Shown here piece after piece: positions 14,701 to 21,449 of a DNA stretch of 21,449 nucleotides; within the stretch, counting starts at the first letter, position 1, and the number at the start of each line of letters is the position of its first letter. Below the pieces are notes generated by a model. The model was given only the letters and a program-made list of their open reading frames with translations. It made no database searches and was not told the DNA's origin. Both the position numbers and the translations under genes were made by a program. The stretch is from IMG/VR virus record IMGVR_UViG_3300042556_000778, positions 1 to 21,449 of that record, one strand, 5' to 3'. Source of the stretch: a virus.

Positions 14701-14735
14701 GTTGTAATCAACATTTATTAACAGGGGGATATTTT

Positions 14736-15182
14736 ATGTACGGAACTTCTAATTACTTAGAAGAAAAACTTCTTAAACACATTGTTCTAAATCAATCATT
14801 TCCAGCGCCAACTGGTGGATTATCTGTAGCACTAACAAAATCTGTAGTTCATCCAAACCAAACCGGTGCTAGTATTAATGAAGTAAATGGCCCTGGATAT
14901 AATAGGGTTCAAATAAACACTTTAGCTAATTCTGCCGCTAAATGGCAATATTATCCAGAAAGTCATAAGAGCGATTTAGGCCCAATAAGAAACAAAACTA
15001 ATATTGTTTTTCCTACACCGACAGGAGATTGGGGTACAATTTCTGGTATAGCTATAGTAGATAGTAACATCCCTGGTCAAGGAAATGTTTTATTTTTTAA
15101 AGAATTAGATCCCCCAAGAATAATTTATGCTGGAGAAACTGTTAAATTTAATCCTGGTAACTTGGGGCTATCTATAGAATAA
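14736..15182 (+). CDS. Virion structural protein (WGT/beta-sandwich type)
   Basis: Start ATG 14736 (148 residues) is chosen because AGGGGG (14723-14728) lies seven bases ahead; the upstream in-frame TTG has none and lies inside the promoter region. The protein shows a pattern I recognise in small tail or fibre-like proteins of many phages: LSVALTKSVV near the start, GPGYNRVQIN, FPTPTGDWGTISGIAIVDS, LFFKELDPPRIIYAGETVKF and a final short strand. This looks like a beta-sandwich of about eight strands. No catalytic residues are apparent. It is the first gene of the second virion operon and overlaps the giant fibre gene by one base (TAATG), suggesting that the two products assemble together. Confidence 0.6.
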   Translation: MYGTSNYLEEKLLKHIVLNQSFPAPTGGLSVALTKSVVHPNQTGASINEVNGPGYNRVQINTLANSAAKWQYYPESHKSDLGPIRNKTNIVFPTPTGDWGTISGIAIVDSNIPGQGNVLFFKELDPPRIIYAGETVKFNPGNLGLSIE

Positions 15183-18100
15183 TGACTATAAAAAATAAGT
15201 CTCAATTAATTGATTATATATCTCAATATATAACATCTAATACAGAACGAAGGGTTACCCCAGAAGATATTAAAAATAGTTTATTAGATATAATAGACTC
15301 TTTACATATATTAATGTCTGGGGAAAATATTTTATCTAATAATTTGTCAACAAGGGTTATTAATAATACTTCTGTTGGCGAAGATTCTATGCCAAATGTT
15401 ATAGGGGTTAATAACACATCTGTTGGAAGCAACTCTCAACATTGTAATTTACTAGGTAATAATAATACTTCTATTGGGACTTATGCTTTAGAAAATAATA
15501 TGAGCGGAGATTCTAACACTTCTATAGGTGTTGGGTCTTTATTAAACTTAAAAAGAGGAAAAAATAATATAGGGGTTGGTACATACGCCGGTTACTATAT
15601 AGGCCAAAACGATGAAAATCAACTCTATATCGGCTCTCACGATATTAGCGAGGATTTTGTTTCGAATAATCCGAATGGTCACCCATCAGTAACCCCTCTC
15701 TTAAGAGGGGATTTATCAGATTTAATATTGGGGGTTGGTACTAACGATTTACACGAAGATGGAACTCTTCAGGTAAATGGTAATATAACACCATCTACAG
15801 AAAATTCTGATAATACTCTAGGTACATCTAGTTATGTTTGGGATAGAATTTATGTTGGAGAAATTGATTCTGATTCTAACATTTCTCTTAATAAAAATAT
15901 TATTCCAGGCGGCATTGTAAATATTGGGGCTAGTGGAGATGAATTTAATAATCTACATGTAAAAAATTTATATGTAACAGAAACCGCCACAATAAATAAT
16001 GTAACTAATACATCTACAATTAATTCTTTTAATAAGAAAATATTCTTATCTACTAGTGGCGTAGATCCATTAGATAATAACCCTAAACCTATACTAACTG
16101 ATGAAGGTATAAATACCGGTGGTCTTTATATACTTTCTAGTGGCGAGGGATATAATAGAGAATATGGTTTATATTATACTAAGCCGAATTTGCTTTTAAC
16201 TAATTTAGTTTCTGATAACGCCTTATCCAGATCTCACTGGAATTCTAATATTAGTATATCTACTGATGTTGGAAATCATATTATGACCGATGCTCTTAGA
16301 GGTAGAGAATCATTAAGATTATTAACTAATAATGATACAGAGCTTCGTATTACTAATAATGGAATAATAACTGGTAATGATCAATATATCCAAGATTTTG
16401 TAGGATTTTCTGCTTTAACTTATGTAGAAAGTCCATATGCCGAAATAAAGTCTATAGCAATACCCGAACAGAATATGTTCGGGAATTATTCTTCTAGATC
16501 TACAATTGAAGCATCTATATATGAAGATATAGGATATATATCTTTAAATACTACTTATGAAACAAATGGTCCAAGCGGAGATTATTTTAATTATATTAAA
16601 GCCAATAATAATGTAGTATCTGCCGACACTATTTATTTAACATTCATACCATATTTGTCAGGAGCTATTTTATCAGATCAAGTTATAACTCCTAAAGGGG
16701 CTTTTAATGTTTATTTAAGAGATAACTCTAATGTGAGATTCTCTTCTAAAACCGGTCCATCATCTTTAGAATTATCTTCAAGTGGTAACGATTTGAATTA
16801 TGGTTTTAAATTAGAATCTGATGGAATATCTACAAAAGGCAGTTTATATTATGATGGTAATAATACCGATTCTTTTAGTTTACAAAGTGGAGAATTTAAT
16901 CTAGAAACACCGCTTAGAATAAAACGTTCTATCGAACCAGCCGCTAAAACTGGTCATGGCACTATATATGTAGTTACTGGGTCTGGAAATAAATCTGAAT
17001 CTATTTATTTTAAAGATGGCTCTGGGAATATATTTGATCTTTTATCTGAAACTCAACCCGATAAATATAATGATGCGTTTGTTTTTACTGATAATGGTGG
17101 AAATACATTAATAGGTAACAACGGGGATAGAAATGATTTTAATGCAATAGAATGTATAGTGATAGGCCAAAATAATGTAGAAGATTATAATGTAGAAGAA
17201 AATAATATTATTATAGGAAATAATTTATTAGAATTTCTAGCTACGCCACAAGGTAATAATGATGTAGGTAGATTATTAATTGGGTATGGTGGTGAATTAT
17301 TTGTAGATGCAAAAATAAAAGATGGTAATAACCCTGGTTATTTTAAAGTACCAGAAAGATTACAAGTAAGAAAAATTTTAGATACTGTTAGTTATGAATC
17401 TACAAATATAAAACAGGATTTGTCTGGAAAATCTTATTTAAGTTTATTGCGAGATGGTTATAATGAATTTAATTTACTTGAATTTACTAATATTTATTCT
17501 TTTTTAAATCCGCCATCTTTTTCCCATGTGTTTACTAATACAATACCTTCTTTAGGCGTTAAGGGGAACTTAAATTTATACGGCGATTTAAGATTTACAG
17601 ATGGAACTTCTATACCTACAGCTAGTGGAATACCAACGGTTGCTGGCAATGGAATATCTATAGATTATGATTCAGGTACAAAGCTTACTGCTATATCTTT
17701 AGATTTATCAAATATGGATTCGGATAATGGTTCTAATCAATTTGGTAATAATTCTAATATAATAGTGGAAACAGATGGGGAAGTTAAGAAAACTCCTATA
17801 TCACAATTATCTCAATTTGTAAATCATACAAACCCACAGATATTTTTTCAATGTGACGTTGGTTATAATTTAATTTTATCTAACAATACTATAATAGATA
17901 ATGAAAGAATCCGTAATACAATTTTTATCGGAAATCAGGCTGGTGATAGCTCTCAATGGATAACTAATAGTATTTTTATTGGTCCTAAAGCTGGTCAAAA
18001 CGCATATACTTCTAATATTAATCTTGATGCTGATATATCTTTAATAGCTATCGGACATAGGGCTGGTAGAAATTCTTCTAATTGTGATAATTCTGTTTTT

Positions 18101-18706
18101 ATAGGATCTTCTGCCGGTCAAGACACAGATTCTTCTGATAACAGTGTATTTATAGGATCTTCTGCTGGTCAATTTGCCGATTCTGATAATTCTATAGGTA
18201 TAGGGGACAATGCTCTAGAAGGTGTTAAGGGTTCTAATAACTTAGAAATATTACCTAACCAAAGTTTTGGAAAATTGATTAATGGTCATGTTAGCAATAA
18301 AGCTAATATAGCCGGTATAATTGCTGGCGATATATGTATTGGTAGAGTATCTGTTGGCGGTGCTAGCAGGACATATCCGGCAGCATCTTTAGAAGTTTGT
18401 GCTAAATCTGACGATCTTACCGTACCGTTACAACATTGGTATAATTCTAATGGTGATTTGGTTGCATATTTAGATCAAGATGGTAATTTAAGATTAAAAG
18501 GTGAAATATTTGAAGAACAAATTATTTCCGGTAATAATAAAAAACCAGCAACTATGCCTAGTATCGCATCTTGCGGAAATACTAATATTGGGGCTAGTTT
18601 ATCACCGGTTGTTATTACGGGTTCTACAGGTTCAACATCAGACTTTTTAACTTATTCTCCACAAGGATATATGTTAAACTATACTATGATTTATCAGGAA
18701 GAATAA
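15182..18706 (+). CDS. Large tail fibre or tail protein with YadA-like repeats
   Basis: This is a 1174-residue fibrous virion protein. Residues 1-45 (MTIKNKSQLIDYISQYI..., PEDIKNSLLDIIDSLHIL) form an N-terminal attachment module shared with the protein at 20616. Residues 60-151 carry five or six repeats of about 17 residues of the type NNTSIGxxAL, and residues 912-1025 a second block of NSVFIGSSAGQ units. This pattern matches the left-handed beta-roll of YadA-type trimeric adhesin heads. Between them lies a long beta-rich Ser/Asn/Gly/Thr region. Near the C-terminus, LQHWYNSNGDLVAYLDQDGN is a motif seen in phage fibres. I see no S74 chaperone domain. It should form a long trimeric fibre that contacts the host surface. 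The downstream gene is three bases away. Confidence 0.75.
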   Translation: MTIKNKSQLIDYISQYITSNTERRVTPEDIKNSLLDIIDSLHILMSGENILSNNLSTRVINNTSVGEDSMPNVIGVNNTSVGSNSQHCNLLGNNNTSIGTYALENNMSGDSNTSIGVGSLLNLKRGKNNIGVGTYAGYYIGQNDENQLYIGSHDISEDFVSNNPNGHPSVTPLLRGDLSDLILGVGTNDLHEDGTLQVNGNITPSTENSDNTLGTSSYVWDRIYVGEIDSDSNISLNKNIIPGGIVNIGASGDEFNNLHVKNLYVTETATINNVTNTSTINSFNKKIFLSTSGVDPLDNNPKPILTDEGINTGGLYILSSGEGYNREYGLYYTKPNLLLTNLVSDNALSRSHWNSNISISTDVGNHIMTDALRGRESLRLLTNNDTELRITNNGIITGNDQYIQDFVGFSALTYVESPYAEIKSIAIPEQNMFGNYSSRSTIEASIYEDIGYISLNTTYETNGPSGDYFNYIKANNNVVSADTIYLTFIPYLSGAILSDQVITPKGAFNVYLRDNSNVRFSSKTGPSSLELSSSGNDLNYGFKLESDGISTKGSLYYDGNNTDSFSLQSGEFNLETPLRIKRSIEPAAKTGHGTIYVVTGSGNKSESIYFKDGSGNIFDLLSETQPDKYNDAFVFTDNGGNTLIGNNGDRNDFNAIECIVIGQNNVEDYNVEENNIIIGNNLLEFLATPQGNNDVGRLLIGYGGELFVDAKIKDGNNPGYFKVPERLQVRKILDTVSYESTNIKQDLSGKSYLSLLRDGYNEFNLLEFTNIYSFLNPPSFSHVFTNTIPSLGVKGNLNLYGDLRFTDGTSIPTASGIPTVAGNGISIDYDSGTKLTAISLDLSNMDSDNGSNQFGNNSNIIVETDGEVKKTPISQLSQFVNHTNPQIFFQCDVGYNLILSNNTIIDNERIRNTIFIGNQAGDSSQWITNSIFIGPKAGQNAYTSNINLDADISLIAIGHRAGRNSSNCDNSVFIGSSAGQDTDSSDNSVFIGSSAGQFADSDNSIGIGDNALEGVKGSNNLEILPNQSFGKLINGHVSNKANIAGIIAGDICIGRVSVGGASRTYPAASLEVCAKSDDLTVPLQHWYNSNGDLVAYLDQDGNLRLKGEIFEEQIISGNNKKPATMPSIASCGNTNIGASLSPVVITGSTGSTSDFLTYSPQGYMLNYTMIYQEE
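15365..15637 (+). repeat. YadA-like beta-roll repeats, block 1
   Basis: This stretch encodes roughly residues 62-152 of the fibre. The motif N-N/S-T-S-V/I-G recurs at residues 62, 79, 95 and 112, with a diverged copy near 129, a period of 16-17 residues. Codons differ between copies, so the repeat is old and maintained at protein level. Confidence 0.75.
15693..15710 (+). other. Intragenic hairpin, 7-base stem
   Basis: CCCCTCT (15693-15699) and AGAGGGG (15704-15710) are perfect inverted repeats around the loop CTTA. The GC-rich stem stands out in this AT-rich gene. No T-run follows, so it is not a terminator; it might slow ribosomes or protect mRNA, or be chance. Confidence 0.5.
16463..16483 (+). 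other. Intragenic hairpin, 8-base stem
   Basis: CCCGAACA (16463-16470) pairs perfectly with TGTTCGGG (16476-16483) around the loop GAATA. It is the strongest intragenic stem I noticed in the window. It lies in the fibre gene and is followed by AATTATT rather than a T-run, so termination is unlikely. Confidence 0.55.
17915..18256 (+). repeat. YadA-like beta-roll repeats, block 2
   Basis: This stretch encodes residues 912-1025 of the fibre, with repeated units of the form NS(I/V)FIGxxAG. Two units, 18086-18121 and 18137-18172, encode an identical 12-residue DNSVFIGSSAGQ and differ only at synonymous positions, so they are a comparatively recent duplication with a 51-base period. Confidence 0.8.
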
Positions 18707-18709
18707 TAA

Positions 18710-20110
18710 ATGGCTAATTTTGTAAAAACCGTTAGTAATAATTTACACTACGGAAGTGGTTATATCTCTTCAGTTAGAAGTTTTAACCCACCCAATAACA
18801 TTGGTTCAGGATTAGATAGACCGATTTCTAATTATAATCTTTATAGATATTCTGGACCATCTGGTTATATTGGAGAATATTATTATTTTAATTCTTTAAA
18901 GTATGCCGTTATGTCTTCTGGAAATGTTGATCCAGATATAAAAATTGTTGATAATGATGAAGTTAATATATTTAGTACTAATCCAAATACATTTTTTGTA
19001 GAATCCGGTATAAATATACAACCAACACAAGCTTCTAGATTGAGTATGTATTTAAAATTCAATACAGAAGAATCTAAAACTACTATTAGAAAAAGGGTTA
19101 CTTTATATAATAATATTAATAGTTCTATAGAAAATACATATATACATGATAGTGGATTTCCAACATTATCAACAGTTGGATTTAGAATTTTAGCGAATGA
19201 TACACCTATATTAACAGTGTCTGAGAGTTATGACGGTTATATAAATGCTACTATTCCTGCGGGAACTACAGAGGTTAAATTGGAAACTTATGATACAGCA
19301 ATACCTAATTTAGATTTATCTGATAGTTCTAATATATATTTTAAAGAACCTTCTTACGATATATTATATAATGATCTTAAAATCTATATACCAAATGTCC
19401 CAAGTATACCAATACTTAACAATACTAGAACTGGAAACTTTGAATTTATTGATTATATTGACGCTTCTTCTTTATCTATTAATACATGTACTCCGGTTAG
19501 TGGTTATTATGATGTTATAGTTGGACAAGAAAAAAATGGTATTCCGGTTGATTATTTCTTAGTTGGAGATGAATATAGGTCAAACGAATACCCAAATTTA
19601 AAACCGCTTAGCTCAAAAAGGAATACGGTGTTAAAATTTAAGGTTCCCGATTATAGTTATATAGATATTAACGGAAAAGTAGAATTAATATTTGAAATAG
19701 AGGGTATAGATACAGAAGATTTAGAATATTTTAAATCTAAAGATTTAAATAATCATTCTATTAGAACATTTTTCAATGGCTCATTTAATTGGTTAAGTAT
19801 ATCTTGCGAAACTTCTACGGGAGATTTTCCAACATCTGTATCTTCATTATCATCAATTAGTGGAATAAATAAACAAACTACTTTTACTAAGGGTGGATTA
19901 ATAATTTTTGATATTACTAGCTCAATAAAACAAGCTATACTAGATAATAAACAATATATAAATATAATACTAAAATATGATATACCAACGGCTAATCTTA
20001 GTAAGATAGATAAATATAAACATGTTTCGTTTAGGGTTGGTAATAGGGCTAATAACAGACCAAGATTAAGATACAAATTAGGGGCTAAATTGCCAGGGTG
20101 TGATCTATGA
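18710..20110 (+). CDS. Virion protein, possible DNRLRE-like C-terminal domain
   Basis: This is a 466-residue protein with AGGAAG eight bases ahead of its ATG, three bases after the fibre stop. The N-terminal part (residues 1-235) is Tyr/Ser/Asn-rich and beta-like (NLYRYSGPSGYIGEYYYFNS) with no family I can name. The C-terminal part (about 238-466) has an ordered set of beta motifs: FEFIDYIDASSLSI, NTVLKFKVPDY, KGGLIIFDITSSIKQAI, INIILKYDI, and VSFRVGNRANNRPRLRYKLG. The combination of a functional-looking F-D-I-T strand and a final rPrLrY resembles DNRLRE-type beta-sandwich domains found in surface proteins. The match is by eye and weak. Context says it is a tail or fibre component. The stop overlaps the next start (ATGA). 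Confidence 0.5.
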   Translation: MANFVKTVSNNLHYGSGYISSVRSFNPPNNIGSGLDRPISNYNLYRYSGPSGYIGEYYYFNSLKYAVMSSGNVDPDIKIVDNDEVNIFSTNPNTFFVESGINIQPTQASRLSMYLKFNTEESKTTIRKRVTLYNNINSSIENTYIHDSGFPTLSTVGFRILANDTPILTVSESYDGYINATIPAGTTEVKLETYDTAIPNLDLSDSSNIYFKEPSYDILYNDLKIYIPNVPSIPILNNTRTGNFEFIDYIDASSLSINTCTPVSGYYDVIVGQEKNGIPVDYFLVGDEYRSNEYPNLKPLSSKRNTVLKFKVPDYSYIDINGKVELIFEIEGIDTEDLEYFKSKDLNNHSIRTFFNGSFNWLSISCETSTGDFPTSVSSLSSISGINKQTTFTKGGLIIFDITSSIKQAILDNKQYINIILKYDIPTANLSKIDKYKHVSFRVGNRANNRPRLRYKLGAKLPGCDL

Positions 20111-20616
20111 ACTGGAAAGAAATACTTTTAATGTCTCTTAGAATACTTATAGGGGACGTAAATAAAGAAAAATATAGCGACGAATCTTTAGAAAATAATT
20201 TGCTGGTAGGTTCTCAATTTGTGTGTATGGATATACAGAATAAAGATTATAGTATTTCTATACCATTTAATATAACACCTTCGCCAGAAGAAAATAAAGA
20301 TTTGTTATTATTAATAGCTTTAAAAACAGCGTGTTTAATATCTGGTAGTGAATATAAAACCCTGTTAAATAGTGGTGGCGGAAAAAGAATAACAATGAAG
20401 GATGGCGTTTCTGAGATTACTGTAGATAATACTGGGCAACTATCAGCTTCTAAAATTGTGTCCGACAGTATTTGTTTAAAATATCAGGATGCGCTTTTCC
20501 AAATTAAAACTATAGAATCTGGAAATCTTGGTTCAGCTATACTTGGACCTTATACAGATTCTGCTGGTGGTATATATCAAATTTATGACTTAATTTATAA
20601 TAGAGGAACGTTTTAA
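20107..20616 (+). CDS. Putative head-tail adaptor or small virion protein
   Basis: This 169-residue protein has a start overlapping the previous stop by four bases (ATGA). The N-terminus is helical and patterned like phage head-tail connector or adaptor proteins (gp6/gp15 type): LRILIGDVNKEKYSDESLEN, then a strand, then ENKDLLLLIALKTACLISGS. The SDE followed by a hydrophobic helix is the part I compare. The C-terminal half includes GGKRITMKDGVSEITVDNT, a beta hairpin, and a final segment rich in Tyr and Gly. Adaptor identity is tentative, because connectors usually lie nearer the capsid gene, though here only three genes intervene. It overlaps the next fibre gene by one base. Confidence 0.45.
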   Translation: MNWKEILLMSLRILIGDVNKEKYSDESLENNLLVGSQFVCMDIQNKDYSISIPFNITPSPEENKDLLLLIALKTACLISGSEYKTLLNSGGGKRITMKDGVSEITVDNTGQLSASKIVSDSICLKYQDALFQIKTIESGNLGSAILGPYTDSAGGIYQIYDLIYNRGTF

Positions 20617-21449
20617 TGCCAAATTTAAAAAATAAATCCACACTTATATCAGAGATAGGTAGCAGAATACCAGATAATAATGCCGGTAGTATTTCGGCGG
20701 CTGATATTAGAGAGCCGCTTGTTGATTTGACACATTCTATTAATTTAATAGTTTCAAGCGGTGATCATAATGAGGCTTTTCCGTTTGAAAATAATGTTAG
20801 GACAAAAGGGTTTTTTATTACTGAACAAGGTATCACTTTCCCAAATTCTAATGGGCCAGATCAAACTATGCCATATCCAGGACCGTCTGGAATAAATCAT
20901 AATGATTTAGCTAATAGAGATAATATAGCTTCACATCCAGGATTTTTAGATCTAGGTGGAACTAGAACTATGACAGGTAGTATAAAGATGGGTGGTAAAT
21001 ACATAGCTAGTTCTGGCGATTTAGTTTCAAATAGAGGTCTTAAATTTGATTATTTCCCAAGTGGTGATAAAATAACGCTTGGTCAAAATACTACTTTTAA
21101 TTTTCAAGACGGTTCTAATTTTAAATCTGCTCGCGGAATAGCTAAGGCATGGATTAATTTTGACGCATCTGAACCTTCTGTAATTGTTAATAGTTATCAC
21201 AATATAAGTAAAATAGAACGTTTAGACGCTGGAAAATTCAAATTAACTATACCATCAGGGGTATTAAAAAATGAACACTGTGTTTGTTTTGGACATTCTA
21301 ATTCTAGGTCTGCCGCTGGAAGCGCGGAAGACTTTGATAGAAATCATATAGGTATAGTAGATAGGGTTTCTGTAAGTGGTACTGTTGTTGTAAGTTTTCA
21401 AGTTTTAAATGAAATGAGTCAATATACCGATGCCGAAATAAATGATTTA
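20616..21449 (+). CDS. Tail fibre protein, 3' partial
   Basis: ATG 20616 overlaps the previous stop (TAATG) and the frame stays open to the end of the window, giving at least 278 residues. The N-terminus, MPNLKNKSTLISEIGSRIPD followed by SISAADIREPLVDLTHSINL, resembles the first 45 residues of the protein starting at 15182. It also fits the I-x-x-N-x-x-x-I-T-x-x-D-(I/V)-R module of many phage fibres. The middle has GFLDLGGTRTMTGSIKMGGK, a common fibre motif that introduces short beta repeats. Residues about 185-215, AKAWINFDASEP followed by YHNISKIERLDAGKFKLTIP, match a small beta domain seen in numerous phage tail fibre proteins (KAW-NF ... N-S-I ... G-y-t-v). It is therefore a second fibre or fibre-base protein using the same anchor. 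Confidence 0.72.
   Translation, partial: MPNLKNKSTLISEIGSRIPDNNAGSISAADIREPLVDLTHSINLIVSSGDHNEAFPFENNVRTKGFFITEQGITFPNSNGPDQTMPYPGPSGINHNDLANRDNIASHPGFLDLGGTRTMTGSIKMGGKYIASSGDLVSNRGLKFDYFPSGDKITLGQNTTFNFQDGSNFKSARGIAKAWINFDASEPSVIVNSYHNISKIERLDAGKFKLTIPSGVLKNEHCVCFGHSNSRSAAGSAEDFDRNHIGIVDRVSVSGTVVVSFQVLNEMSQYTDAEINDL

Noticed and set aside
1-21449. tRNA genes, CRISPR arrays, insertion sequences, attachment sites
   Set aside because: I looked for cloverleaf arms, regularly spaced direct repeats and transposase motifs in the gaps and found none. The longest gap is only 117 bases.

Overview
The window is one contiguous block of a tailed double-stranded DNA phage (class Caudoviricetes). All 19 main genes lie on the + strand. 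They are tightly packed, with stop/start overlaps of the TAATG or ATGA type and only three gaps longer than about 40 bases. The sequence is strongly AT-rich and arginine is mostly AGA. TAA, TAG and TGA all serve as stops, so the standard bacterial code fits. No host can be named from the sequence. No integrase, repressor, tRNA or CRISPR array is visible. The phage-encoded sigma-like protein and the size of the virion module suggest a fairly large, probably lytic phage, but that is inference.

Layout. Bases 1-2257 hold three virion proteins: a partial structural protein, a protein with a recognisable phage structural signature, and a protein with a short collagen-like Gly-X-Y rod. Bases 2302-3844 hold a putative sigma factor resembling T4-type late sigma factors, a probable small terminase subunit and a conserved 80-residue phage protein. 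Bases 3844-6436 are an unusual insert between the two terminase genes: a GDP-mannose 4,6-dehydratase, an HNH nuclease, an ERCC4-type nuclease and a ClpP-like serine protease, each overlapping the next. Bases 6439-9597 encode the large terminase, interrupted exactly after its Walker B motif by a 388-residue LAGLIDADG intein.

Bases 9649-14618 are the head module: portal, fused prohead protease-scaffold (with a likely in-frame internal start for a free scaffold), decoration-type protein and major capsid protein. This module ends at a clear intrinsic terminator. Bases 14736-21449 form a second transcription unit behind a T4-late-promoter-like TATAAATA. It encodes tail, fibre and adaptor proteins, including a 1174-residue fibre with two YadA-like beta-roll repeat blocks. 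A last fibre, cut by the window end, shares its N-terminal module with the 1174-residue protein.

How it fits together. The sigma-like protein would switch on late genes. The terminase subunits, probably with the neighbouring nucleases, package DNA through the portal into a prohead shaped by scaffold and matured by one or both proteases. Fibres and collagen-like proteins would provide adhesion. The sugar-nucleotide enzyme may change host or virion glycans. The most interesting points are the intein with a candidate AP2-like DNA-binding region, the sigma/late-promoter pairing, the enzyme and nuclease cassette between terS and terL, and a ClpP-like protease whose expected catalytic aspartate appears to be asparagine.
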